A stretch of DNA of 64,000 nt, from positions 2,480,001 to 2,544,000 of the forward strand of contig NZ_CP151633.1 in assembly GCF_038397715.1 (NCBI RefSeq). Direction: 5' to 3'. Below the pieces are notes generated by a model that was not told where the DNA came from, ran no database searches, and saw only the letters and a program-made list of their open reading frames with translations. Made by a program: the position numbers and the translations under genes. Of the stretch, positions 34,509-42,555 are shown piece after piece; positions within the stretch are counted from its first letter, which is position 1; each line of letters begins with the position of its first letter. Origin of the DNA: Microbacterium sp. LWO14-1.2 (GTDB lineage Bacteria; Actinomycetota; Actinomycetes; Actinomycetales; Microbacteriaceae).

Positions 34509-36158
34509 ATGGATCGATCGCGCCGGGCCCAGCGTAGGGCCGCACTCGTCGCCGCCGTCAGCGTCGCCACCGTGAGCATGGTGGTCGGATGCGCCGCGAC
34601 GGTGCCTGACACGACGCCGGACACCGCTGTCAAGACGGTGCTCAGATCCCCGGGAGGGGACGGAGCCGTCGACTCCATCACCTGGAACCTCGGGTCAGGA
34701 GAGCCCGGGACGCTGGACCCGCCGAACGTCCCGACCTACTCGGCGATGGCTGTCGTCACGAGCGTCTGCGACTCCCTGCTCTCAGTCGACGAGTCGGGGG
34801 CGATCGTACCCGGTCTCGCGTCTGTGACGCAGGAGTCTCCGCTTAGAGCCGTGTTCACACTCCGCACCGACGCGACATTCTGGGACGGTGCACCGCTGAC
34901 GACCGAGGACGTCGCCTACAGTCTCAACCGGGCTGCTTCGCCGTCGTCCTACCTCGCGCCGACGTTCGCCAACGTCGCGGCCATCTCGGCCATCTCGGAC
35001 ACAGAGGTCGCGATCGACTTCAGTGCACCTGATGCCACCTTCCTGCCGACCATGGTCGGAGTCGGAGGTGTCGTCATGGAGAAGGCGTTCAGCGAGAACG
35101 CCGGAGAGGCGCTCGGCACTCCCGCGGGAGGCTTGATGTGTTCCGGTCCCTTCGAGATCTCCAAGTGGAACGTCGGTACCGACATCCGGCTCGTCAAGAA
35201 CGAGAACTACTGGGACAAGGGCCGAGCGGCCAAAGCGGACGCCGTCCGTCTCACCTTCATCACCGATACGAGTGCTCTCACTCAGGCGATGGCGACTGGG
35301 GAAGTCGACGGTGGATGGGAGATTCCCGCCTCGTCCATCCCCGCCCTGCAGGCCGTCGACACGGGCTCGTTGTATTTCGGCGGTACCACGACGATCTGGT
35401 CTCTCCGTGTCGCGAGCCCTGACAGCATCCTCGCTACCAACGCAACACTGCGGCAGGCTTTTCAGCAGATGATCGACCGGGACGCGATCGCGCAGGCGGT
35501 CTTCCATGGTGCGGCCCAGCCGTGGCGCACCGCGATCAGTCCCATTTCATGGCCGGCCTCTGTGCGGGACAGCACAGAGAAGCGGACGACCGCGATCGCG
35601 GACGGTCGCGGCTACGATCCGGAGAAGGCGAAGCAGCTGGTCGAAGAGGCCGGTGTCGAGGATCAGGAGATCGAGCTGATCGTGGCGAGCGGAGACGAGA
35701 CGGCTTCTCAACTCGGTCAGCTCGTTCAGGCCCAGGCGCAGGCGGCGGGCCTTAGTGTGTCGATCCGTGCACTCCAGCCGCTCGAGTACGCTCAGGCGAT
35801 GTACGATCCGGCCGTGCGCGGCGACAGCGATCTGCTCCTGAGTAGCAGTGGCGACGTCGTGCAGGAGCCGCTTGCCTCGATCCGCTACTACTACCTGCCC
35901 AACGGCCTCTACAACTGGGATGGCTACGTGGACGAGCAGCTTGAGGGGCTCTTCGGTGAAGCTGTCGCCGAGCTTGACGAGGATCGCCGCACCGAGCTCA
36001 CTCTTGACATCCAGGATCGCTTCGAAGAGCGCGCCGCGACAATCTCCATCGTCAATCCATACCAGGTGAACTTCGTCAGCGATCGTGTGGGCGGCGTGAT
36101 CACCTCTTCGGTGTACGTCAACCTTCCTTCTCTGTCCTTCATCGGGAGCGCCGACTAG
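34509..36158 (+). CDS. peptide/opine-type ABC transporter substrate-binding lipoprotein, second copy (SBP_bac_5)
   Basis: Paralogue of the binding protein at 21602, 549 residues. Lipobox VVGC with Cys28; GEPGTLDPPNVPTYSAMAVV near residue 64; TFWDGAPLTTEDVAYSLNRAASP near 122; and SGPFEISKWNVGTDIRLVKNENYWD near 214. No permease or ATPase genes accompany it, so it probably shares the 28137-31820 transporter with the first binding protein and widens the substrate range. Monocistronic, ended by a strong terminator at 36172-36212. Confidence 0.88.
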   Translation: MDRSRRAQRRAALVAAVSVATVSMVVGCAATVPDTTPDTAVKTVLRSPGGDGAVDSITWNLGSGEPGTLDPPNVPTYSAMAVVTSVCDSLLSVDESGAIVPGLASVTQESPLRAVFTLRTDATFWDGAPLTTEDVAYSLNRAASPSSYLAPTFANVAAISAISDTEVAIDFSAPDATFLPTMVGVGGVVMEKAFSENAGEALGTPAGGLMCSGPFEISKWNVGTDIRLVKNENYWDKGRAAKADAVRLTFITDTSALTQAMATGEVDGGWEIPASSIPALQAVDTGSLYFGGTTTIWSLRVASPDSILATNATLRQAFQQMIDRDAIAQAVFHGAAQPWRTAISPISWPASVRDSTEKRTTAIADGRGYDPEKAKQLVEEAGVEDQEIELIVASGDETASQLGQLVQAQAQAAGLSVSIRALQPLEYAQAMYDPAVRGDSDLLLSSSGDVVQEPLASIRYYYLPNGLYNWDGYVDEQLEGLFGEAVAELDEDRRTELTLDIQDRFEERAATISIVNPYQVNFVSDRVGGVITSSVYVNLPSLSFIGSAD

Positions 36159-36171
36159 GCGCCTGTGAGTT

Positions 36172-36212
36172 GAGCGGTGGTCAGCCCGGAGCGGCCGGGC
36201 TGACCACCGCTC
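36172..36212 (+). terminator. strong hairpin terminator
   Basis: Perfect 18-bp arms (36172-36189 and 36195-36212, starting GAGCGGTGGTCAGCCCGG) around a 5-base loop, 14 bases after the binding-protein stop. No long T run follows, as usual in high-GC actinobacteria. Confidence 0.85.
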
Positions 36213-36248
36213 GGACTTGGGCACGGTCGCTGGACGAGCCCGCGAGTT

Positions 36249-36274
36249 TTTTATATAGTTAGTGCTACATAAAA
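36249..36274. promoter_or_regulatory. AT-rich palindromic operator upstream of ADP-forming CoA synthetase
   Basis: Arms TTTTATATAG (36249-36258) and CTACATAAAA (36265-36274) are complementary at 9 of 10 positions around a 6-base spacer, ending ten bases before the start codon at 36284. The size and symmetry suit a TetR-type site. The half-site resembles the TATAAAAGTC elements at 21564 and 34411. Confidence 0.5.
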
Positions 36275-36283
36275 GGAGTCCTC

Positions 36284-38482
36284 ATGTCGCTCGCCGATCT
36301 CATCCCGCTGATCACATTCGTCTCCCCGAGGCGAGTCGTTGTCGTCGGCGCGTCTTCGACCCGGACCGACGCGACCGGAAATCAGGTGCTCCGCAACCTC
36401 CGTAATGGGGGGTTCAGGGGCCGGATCGATGTCCTCAGCCAGAGTGGTGGCACGATCGAGGGCATCGAGGCGCTTTCAGACGTGAGCGAGGCGGCCGGCG
36501 CCGACCTCGTCGTCGTGACCCTTCGCGCAGGCGCCGTGCTCCCCGCGTTGCGTGGCCTCGCGGCTGTCGGCGTCAAGGCGGGACTCGTGATGAGTGTGGG
36601 ATTCACCCCTGATGAGATCCGGGCGATCAACGACTTCTCACGCAGCTCCGGCATGCACATCCACGGGCCGAACTGCATGGGACTGATCAACGTCCACGAC
36701 CGCACGATGCTGTGGGCGGACGAGGGGATCCTCGCTGATCTTCCCGCCGGAAACGTCGCCATCGTCTCGCAGTCGGGGTCGGGGGCGATCTTCGTCGCGC
36801 GGTCGACGAGCGGCGTCGGCTTCTCCCACATCGTGTCGACCGGAAACGAAGCGGCCCTGACCACAGCCGACTACGTGCGATACCTCGCAGAGGACTCCAG
36901 AACAGGCGTCATCGCACTCATCCTGGAGTCGGTGTACGACTCCGAAGGCTTGGCGCGGGCCGTCGAAGCCGCACGGGAGGTCGGTAAGCCGGTCGTGGCG
37001 CTGAAAGTGGGCTCCTCCGAATCAGGGCGGGCGGCGACGCTCGCTCACACCGGAGCGATGCTCAGCAACCGAACGGTCATCGACGCATACATGGAGCAGA
37101 TCGGCGTGCCCCTTCTGGCGGACTATGACGAGTTGGCCGCCGCAATCGATCTGCTCGCCCGCGTCGACTGGCGAGCCGTCGGAGCGGGGCGGACCGCAAT
37201 CGTCACTCTCTCCGGAGGGCAGGCGGCCCTGGCAGCCGATCTGGCGGAACAGGTGGGCGCGACTTTGGCGCGCTTCTCGCCGGAGACGCAGCGGCGACTC
37301 GAGGAAGTCCTCCCGGACATGCACGCGATCAACCCGCTCGATGCGTGGGGGAGCGCGGATGCGGACGACGACACGTTCCAGCGCACCCTGCAGATCATCA
37401 GCGAGGACGAGGGCGTCGATGTCGTACTCGGTGTCATCGACGCGCAGTCGAGCCTGTCTGCGATCGAGTTGGAGTACGAAGACGACATTGTCGACGCCTT
37501 CACGCTACTGAGTGCTGAGGCCGAGGTCCCCGTGCTCCTTGCCTCCAGCTCCTCGATGACCGTGCATCCAGTGCGGGTGCCCACGACCGACGCGAGCATC
37601 CCGGTGCTCCGGGGTCTTCGCAACGCCTTGACGGCCGTCCGCGCAGCCGCTCAGGTTGCAGGGCAAGGCCCGCGCCTGCTCGACCGCCCGTCCTCGGTTC
37701 CCGGCTCTGCGATCGTTGAAGAGATCCGCGGCTCTCTCGCGCGCACATCGGGCGTGCTCGACCGGGACTCCGTGCGACGGGTTCTCGATGTCTACGGGAT
37801 CAATACCGTCAGTTCGCATTCGTTCGGCGATGTGGACGAGGCGGTCGGATGGTGCGAGCGCAACGGATACCCGGTCGTGGCCAAGATCGATTCTCCCGAC
37901 ATCACCCATCGGTCCGATGTCGGTGGTGTGGCGCTGGGCCTGCAGGATGAGGAGCAACTGCGCGACGCGTGGGCGGCGATTCTCGGATCTGCGCATCGCC
38001 ATCGTCCAGATGCCGAAATTCGCGGCATCGAGGTGCAGAGACAGATCCCTACGGGCATCGAAGCGTTCCTCGGCTTCGTCGCGGACCCTGACATCGGCGT
38101 GGCTGTAGGAATCGGCATCGGCGGAGTGCTGGTCGAGCTACTCGACGACGTGGAGTATGCGATCGCGCCCCTCTCGCCGGAGTCAGCGCGCCGCCTGCTC
38201 GACGGTACTCGACTCTCACAGCTCCTTGATGGGTTTAGGAACCTTCATCCCGTCGTCGATGTCGGATCCGTCGTCAACCTCCTCGTGAAGCTCTCGTGGA
38301 TGGCAGTCGATTTGAAGGACATCCTGGTTGCGGGCGACCTCAACCCGCTGATCATCGAACCGGCCTCAGGAGCCGCGTTCGTGGTCGATGCGCTGCTGGT
38401 CGCACAGGAGCGGAGCGGAGATGGCGTTCCTGCGCTTCGACAGGTTCCTGCACTTCGGCAAGGCGCCGCGGCTGATTCCTAG
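36284..38482 (+). CDS. ADP-forming acyl-CoA synthetase (single-chain ACD, alpha-beta fusion)
   Basis: NDP-forming acid-CoA ligase, 732 residues, reversibly coupling acyl-CoA to acid plus ATP. Domain order: CoA-binding Rossmann domain (VVVVGASSTRTDATGNQVLRNL, about residue 18; HGPNCMGLIN, about 125), ligase-CoA domain (NEAALTTADYVRYLAED; ALKVGSSESGRAATLAHTGAMLSN, about 240), and a C-terminal ATP-grasp domain from about residue 480 (GYPVVAKIDSPDITHRSDVGGVALGL; FLGFVADPDIGVAVGIGIGG; VDLKDILVAGDLNPLII). Length matches fused ACD and pimeloyl/feruloyl-CoA synthetase-like enzymes. ATG at 36284 follows AAAAGGAG. Second type of CoA ligase on the island besides 17013-18554. Confidence 0.9.
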   Translation: MSLADLIPLITFVSPRRVVVVGASSTRTDATGNQVLRNLRNGGFRGRIDVLSQSGGTIEGIEALSDVSEAAGADLVVVTLRAGAVLPALRGLAAVGVKAGLVMSVGFTPDEIRAINDFSRSSGMHIHGPNCMGLINVHDRTMLWADEGILADLPAGNVAIVSQSGSGAIFVARSTSGVGFSHIVSTGNEAALTTADYVRYLAEDSRTGVIALILESVYDSEGLARAVEAAREVGKPVVALKVGSSESGRAATLAHTGAMLSNRTVIDAYMEQIGVPLLADYDELAAAIDLLARVDWRAVGAGRTAIVTLSGGQAALAADLAEQVGATLARFSPETQRRLEEVLPDMHAINPLDAWGSADADDDTFQRTLQIISEDEGVDVVLGVIDAQSSLSAIELEYEDDIVDAFTLLSAEAEVPVLLASSSSMTVHPVRVPTTDASIPVLRGLRNALTAVRAAAQVAGQGPRLLDRPSSVPGSAIVEEIRGSLARTSGVLDRDSVRRVLDVYGINTVSSHSFGDVDEAVGWCERNGYPVVAKIDSPDITHRSDVGGVALGLQDEEQLRDAWAAILGSAHRHRPDAEIRGIEVQRQIPTGIEAFLGFVADPDIGVAVGIGIGGVLVELLDDVEYAIAPLSPESARRLLDGTRLSQLLDGFRNLHPVVDVGSVVNLLVKLSWMAVDLKDILVAGDLNPLIIEPASGAAFVVDALLVAQERSGDGVPALRQVPALRQGAAADS

Positions 38483-38527
38483 AACGCTCCGCAGAAGCGG
38501 GTCGCATTGAACGAACGAGGAACTCAG

Positions 38528-39217
38528 ATGAAGACCGCTCTCGAACATCCCGTTTCCGGCAGGCTCGTGCTGCTCGCCGGGGGCACGTCCGCTTCGGGAT
38601 TCGCCTCCGCGAAGGCGCTTCTCGACCGCGGCGCACAAGTGATCATCGTTGGTCGGGATGCGGGGAAGCTGGCTCGGTGCCGAGACGAACTCCCGCAGGT
38701 GCACGTACAGCGGGCGGACCTCTCGAGCGAGGAATCGGTCGCAGAGCTACGCAAGCGAATCCTCGACACGTGGGGGCGGGTCGACGGGGTGCTCCATCTC
38801 GTCGGCGGTTGGAGTGGGGGCGGTGGTCTCGCCGGGCAGACCGACGAAGCGTACAGGTCGTTGGAGTCGAGTCTCAGTGCCCTGAGGCATGTGTCGCGAG
38901 CGTTCGACACTGATCTGAGACTGTCCTCGGCCGGTCGCACGGCGATCGTCTCTTCCGTCGTCGTCTCCCGCCCGACTGGCAGCTCTGCGAACTACGCCGC
39001 CCTCAAGTCGGCAGCGGAGACCTGGATGCTTGCTGTCGACCATGGTCTTCGAGCGCACGGGTTGAATGATCACGGCGAGGTCAGGTCGTTCGGCGCGGTG
39101 TTCCGCGTCAGATCCCTAGCCGGCATCGAAGGCATTCTGGCGGAGTCCTTCGCAGGCCTCTGGGACCGTGACGCTGCGCCTACGGAGCTAGTGGTGACTG
39201 AGCTGCACCCGGGCTGA
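38528..39217 (+). CDS. SDR-family oxidoreductase
   Basis: Short-chain dehydrogenase of 229 residues. Cofactor loop LLAGGTSASGFASAKALLDRGAQVIIVGRD at about residues 15-44, VHLVGGWSGGG in place of the common NNAG, and catalytic SSVVVSRPTGSSANYAALKSA with Tyr/Lys. The NNAG-to-HLVGGW replacement is seen in some divergent SDRs. ATG at 38528 follows GAGGAACTCAG; ATG at 38507 lies upstream of that site. It follows the CoA synthetase by 45 bases in one transcript and is the last intact gene of the island. Confidence 0.8.
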   Translation: MKTALEHPVSGRLVLLAGGTSASGFASAKALLDRGAQVIIVGRDAGKLARCRDELPQVHVQRADLSSEESVAELRKRILDTWGRVDGVLHLVGGWSGGGGLAGQTDEAYRSLESSLSALRHVSRAFDTDLRLSSAGRTAIVSSVVVSRPTGSSANYAALKSAAETWMLAVDHGLRAHGLNDHGEVRSFGAVFRVRSLAGIEGILAESFAGLWDRDAAPTELVVTELHPG

Positions 39218-39277
39218 TGCGCGGGGTTCGCCGTCGCTCTCCCGAGAACCCCACAAGCGCTCCATCGACGAGATTAG

Positions 39278-39299
39278 ACCTTGACAATGATGTCAAGGT
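39278..39299. promoter_or_regulatory. MerR-type operator (relic copy)
   Basis: ACCTTGACA-ATGA-TGTCAAGGT, perfect 9-bp arms. The same arrangement with CTAG centre occurs at 55567-55588 between the MerR gene and the NmrA-like gene. Here the operator is 56 bases upstream of an NmrA-like start but no MerR gene is present. Confidence 0.7.
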
Positions 39300-39354
39300 T
39301 TACGCTCGTATCTGAACTCGGCACCGACCTCGGGACGCCGAGGATGGAACGCAC

Positions 39355-39765
39355 ATGACCACGCAAGACCGGGAAGGATCATCGCGGAAGATCCTCGTTA
39401 TCGGAGCGGGGGAGTTGGCGATGCCGGTTCTGCGCAACGTCGCCCGCCGGACGGCTGATGTGCCCGGGGCCTCCGTGAATGTGCTGCTTCGTCCAGCCGC
39501 CATCGGTTCCGCATCGTCGTCGGAGCAGAAGGACATCGCCGAGATCCGGGCCCTCGAAATCGAGATCATTCCCGGGGATCTCGTCCTCGCGACAGGGGCT
39601 CTGCGCAACCTCAACCACATCTACGCAGCCGACGACTCGGCGAGCTGGCTCGGCCTCGGGCTGTTCCTGGCGTCGCTCGCGGTGATGGGCGGTGGCGTTC
39701 ACGCCGCTCGACCCGTGGTGATCGCGGGGATCGCGCAGCTCTTCGGCAAGGTGTCCGGTCGCTGA
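39355..39765 (+). pseudogene. chimeric ORF: NmrA-like N-terminus joined to cytochrome b-like C-terminus
   Basis: The first about 75 residues (KILVIGAGELAMPVLRNVARR and on to EIEIIPGD) match the N-terminus of the NmrA-like protein encoded at 55645-56586. At LVLATGALRNLNH the frame passes, exactly at the boundary of the 188-bp repeat, into the cytochrome b-like fragment. The oxidoreductase lacks most of its substrate domain and the cytochrome part lacks its heme helices, so function is unlikely. A recombination scar, although promoter and operator upstream are intact and it may be transcribed. Confidence 0.85.
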
Positions 39766-39766
39766 C
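39579..39766. repeat. right copy of the 188-bp direct repeat flanking the catabolic island
   Basis: Perfectly identical to 16315-16502 in direct orientation. It begins where NmrA-like homology stops and ends one base past the stop codon. The two copies enclose 23.1 kb that contain the whole 17.0-39.2 kb catabolic gene set. Confidence 0.95.
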
Positions 39767-39830
39767 CACCTGCCGAGAATAGACGCCGACCGCTCATCAC
39801 AAGGCACCGCTCTTGCCCTATTCTCGACGC

Positions 39831-40490
39831 ATGGCTGACTCCACCCCGCACTCTGACGCCCCTTGGCGACCGCTCGCAGCGGGCGAGATCGTCGATCTGC
39901 TGTCCGCGGCGGGAATCCGGTGGTGGCTGTCAGGAGGGGTGGCTCTCGACCGGTGGGTCGGGCGCGAGATCAGAAAGCGCGGTGACGTCGACATCAGCGT
40001 TATCCGTGACGATCTGCCCGCTTTGGTGCGAGCTCTGCCGGATCGCTTCAGCGCGTGGGCGGCGATCGGCGATGACTGTGATCATCTCCTCTTCCGGGAT
40101 GTCCCCGAAGACGCTGACGTTCATCGTGTGAAGATCTTGAATGACTCTTCGACGGAATGGGTGCTCCAGGTGAACGTCGAGGACGGCGGGGAGCGTGCTT
40201 GGGTATACAAGCGCGACCCCCGGCTCCAGCTGCCGTGGGATCGTGCCGTCCGCGACATCGGCGGCGTTCCCACCGGTGCTCCCGAGGTGCAGCTCGTGTG
40301 GAAGGCGCTTCGACCACGACCAGAGGATGACGTGGATAAGGACGCTGTCCTGGCTGCTCTCGACCCGGATGCCCGCGCGTGGTACGAGCAGGCGATTCTC
40401 TCGATACACCCGCACTCGACCTGGTCGATCCACGTGCGGAGTCCGTTCGCCCCCACGAAGGCGAGTTGGGGTCGAAAGCGGCAGCCTTAG
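39831..40490 (+). CDS. nucleotidyltransferase-fold protein (aminoglycoside 2''-adenylyltransferase-like)
   Basis: 219-residue protein with the antibiotic-nucleotidyltransferase pattern IRWWLSGGVALDRWVGREIRKRGDVDISVIRDD: G-G ... D and D-x-D/S metal-binding region near residues 28-58. The remainder (EVQLVWKALRPRPEDDVD; ALDPDARAWYEQAI) fits the small AadB/LinB-type superfamily. Whether it modifies a drug or is a toxin-antitoxin-like enzyme is not visible. ATG at 39831 is chosen; an in-frame ATG at 39813 is also possible. It abuts the right repeat and overlaps the convergent LysR gene by four bases. Confidence 0.75.
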   Translation: MADSTPHSDAPWRPLAAGEIVDLLSAAGIRWWLSGGVALDRWVGREIRKRGDVDISVIRDDLPALVRALPDRFSAWAAIGDDCDHLLFRDVPEDADVHRVKILNDSSTEWVLQVNVEDGGERAWVYKRDPRLQLPWDRAVRDIGGVPTGAPEVQLVWKALRPRPEDDVDKDAVLAALDPDARAWYEQAILSIHPHSTWSIHVRSPFAPTKASWGRKRQP

Positions 40491-41410
40491 AGGGCGTCCG
40501 CCGGCGCGCGTCGATACTCCTCTGTGCTCACTGCCTCGCGTACGAGCTCCCGGAACCATTTCTGCGCGGGGGATAGTGCTGCCTCCCGTCTGGTGTACAG
40601 CGAAACCGGTGTGCTCTGTCCTGGCCACGGGAGGTCAGTGATGTCGAGGTCAGGGAACCATCCGCGGAAGACCTCGGCGACGTGCCGCGGCAGCAAAACC
40701 ACCAGGTCGGTCGTCTGAACCACGGCGGGTACGGTGGCGTATTCCTCCACGGTGAGCGATACCTGCGACATCAGTCCGTGCTCGATCAACGCCTGCAGCG
40801 GGAAGACATGACCCCCGCGGGCGGACACTCGGATGAAGTGTCGGCCGTCGAACATGTCAGGAGCAGTCGGTGGTAAGGGGTGGCGCGTCGAGGAGAGCGC
40901 GACGTACTCCACGGCGCGCACGTGCGTGCGCCACAGCCGTGGGCTGCCGACCATCGAGACGGTCATGGCGAGGTCGATCTTGCCTCGGGTGAGTCCATCT
41001 TCCACGTGGTCCGCGTCTAGTCGTTCGACCTTCAGGTGGGGGCGAGACCCTTGTCGAGCCAGGGCGGCCATCACCGGCGGGAGAAACGTCTGTTCGCCGA
41101 TGGACGTGAGCCCCATGACGAGCTCTCCGCGAAAGCCTGCGGGCTCGAACGTACGGGGGTCGCCCACCGCGGAGTCGATCTGCGCGAGTGCTTCGTGCAA
41201 CGGCACGAAGAGGGCTGTCGCCCTGGCTGTCGGGACCATGTCGTGCCCCTCGCGTCGGAAGAGGTCATCCTCGAAGCGCTCCCGCAGACGGCGCAGCGTA
41301 TAGCTCACCGTCGGCTGCGTCACATGAAGCCGCGCGGCCGCGGCGGTCACGCTGCGCATTTCGTAGAGCACGACGAAGGTGCGTAGCTGGTTCAGATCGA
41401 CGATGTCCAC
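40487..41410 (-). CDS. LysR-family transcriptional regulator
   Basis: 307-residue LysR regulator. N-terminal helix-turn-helix DLNQLRTFVVLYEMRSVTAAAARLHVTQPTVSYTLRRLRERFEDDLFRREGHDMVPTARA is textbook. The C-terminal effector domain follows. GTG at 41410, 106 bases divergent from the protocatechuate operon; by analogy to LigR-type regulators it likely activates that operon with a pathway intermediate as inducer. The overlap with the nucleotidyltransferase 3' end is convergent and not functional coupling. Confidence 0.92.
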   Translation of the reverse strand: MDIVDLNQLRTFVVLYEMRSVTAAAARLHVTQPTVSYTLRRLRERFEDDLFRREGHDMVPTARATALFVPLHEALAQIDSAVGDPRTFEPAGFRGELVMGLTSIGEQTFLPPVMAALARQGSRPHLKVERLDADHVEDGLTRGKIDLAMTVSMVGSPRLWRTHVRAVEYVALSSTRHPLPPTAPDMFDGRHFIRVSARGGHVFPLQALIEHGLMSQVSLTVEEYATVPAVVQTTDLVVLLPRHVAEVFRGWFPDLDITDLPWPGQSTPVSLYTRREAALSPAQKWFRELVREAVSTEEYRRAPADAL

Positions 41411-41450
41411 GAATAGACCCTATCTATGCGGGTGGCGGCACGCATCTATT
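41411..41450. promoter_or_regulatory. LysR-type binding region
   Basis: ATAG-ACC-CTAT (41413-41423) is a short T-N-A type dyad, followed by TATGCG (41425-41430) and its inverse CGCATCTA (41441-41448). The site lies directly at the LysR start and 66-100 bases upstream of ligJ, the usual position for a LysR recognition site. Confidence 0.4.
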
Positions 41451-41516
41451 GGACTGCTGAGCGGCGGCGATCTACGTTCGAAGTATTCACACCTCCAGTG
41501 AGAAGGACGACACGCC

Positions 41517-42545
41517 GTGATCATCGATGTACACGGGCACTACACGACAGCCCCCGCTCAACTCGGTGCGTGGCGGGATCTGCAGATCGCATTCACGAAC
41601 GGCGACGGAGAATCCCCCGATCCGGCTGCTCTCCGCATCGACGACGACGATATCCGCGAGACGATCGAGGCGAACCAGCTTCGCCTGATGAACGACCGCG
41701 GCAGCGACCTCACCCTGTTCAGCCCTCGCGCGTCCTTCATGGCGCACCACATCGGCGATCTGAATGTGAGCGAGACCTGGGCGCGCATCTGCAATGACCT
41801 GTGCGCCCGGGTGAGCGAGCTTTTCCCTGACCGGTTCCTCCCCGGCGCGATGCTCCCGCAATCCCCAGGGGCTGATCCCGCGACGAGCGTCGCCGAGATT
41901 ACGCGTGCGGTCGAAGAGCTCGGCGTCGTCACGGTCAATCTCAACCCCGACCCGGCCGGCGGGCTGTGGACGGCTCCCGCGCTCACGGATCGATCCTGGT
42001 ACCCGATCTACGAGAAGCTCGTGGAGTACGAGCTGCCGGCCATGATCCACGTCAGCACGTCTTGCAAGCCGGTATTCCACACAACCGGCGACCACTATCT
42101 CGGTGCCGATACCACTGCCTTCATGCAACTACTCAAAGGCGATCTGTTCCGCGACTTCCCCGACCTCAAGTTCGTGATCCCGCACGGCGGCGGAGCGGTC
42201 CCGTATCACTGGGGTCGCTTTCGTGGACTGGCCATGGCACTGGGGAAGCCGGAGCTCGAGGAGCATCTTCTGGGCAACGTGTTCTTCGACACGTGTGTCT
42301 ACCACCAGTCGGGGATCGATCTGCTGGCCGAAGTCATTCCGACGAGGAACATCCTGTTTGCCAGCGAGATGATCGGTGCCGTGCGCGACATCGACCCGCG
42401 CACCGGGCATTATTTCGATGACACGAGGCGCTATGTCGACGCGACGCCGAATCTGACCGATATCGAGCGCTTCGCCGTCTTCGAGGGCAACGCCCGCCGG
42501 GTCTACCCGCGGCTCGACCGAGCACTGACCGCCCGCGGGCTCTGA
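41517..42545 (+). CDS. ligJ: 4-oxalomesaconate hydratase
   Basis: Amidohydrolase-fold hydratase of 342 residues, converting 4-oxalomesaconate to 4-carboxy-4-hydroxy-2-oxoadipate. The start MIIDVHGHYTTAPAQLGAWRDLQIA is characteristic of LigJ, with H-x-H metal site at residues 6-8. Further: HVSTSCKPVFHTTGDHYLGADTTAF, FVIPHGGGAVPYHWGRFRGLA with a metal His, and ILFASEMIGAVRDIDPRTG near the C-terminus. GTG at 41517. First gene of the ligJKI-AB-C operon. Confidence 0.92.
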   Translation: MIIDVHGHYTTAPAQLGAWRDLQIAFTNGDGESPDPAALRIDDDDIRETIEANQLRLMNDRGSDLTLFSPRASFMAHHIGDLNVSETWARICNDLCARVSELFPDRFLPGAMLPQSPGADPATSVAEITRAVEELGVVTVNLNPDPAGGLWTAPALTDRSWYPIYEKLVEYELPAMIHVSTSCKPVFHTTGDHYLGADTTAFMQLLKGDLFRDFPDLKFVIPHGGGAVPYHWGRFRGLAMALGKPELEEHLLGNVFFDTCVYHQSGIDLLAEVIPTRNILFASEMIGAVRDIDPRTGHYFDDTRRYVDATPNLTDIERFAVFEGNARRVYPRLDRALTARGL

Positions 42546-42555
42546 AAGGTACGCC

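Noticed and set aside
36249..36274. Terminator of the preceding gene
   Set aside because: The dyad is AT-rich, lies just before a start codon, and a strong GC-rich terminator already exists at 36172-36212.
17013..39217. Transposon or prophage
   Set aside because: No transposase, integrase, terminal inverted repeats or phage structural genes were found; the only boundary signal is the 188-bp direct repeat.
39355..39765. Functional fusion enzyme
   Set aside because: The junction coincides exactly with the repeat boundary and both halves lack essential parts; treated as a recombination product.
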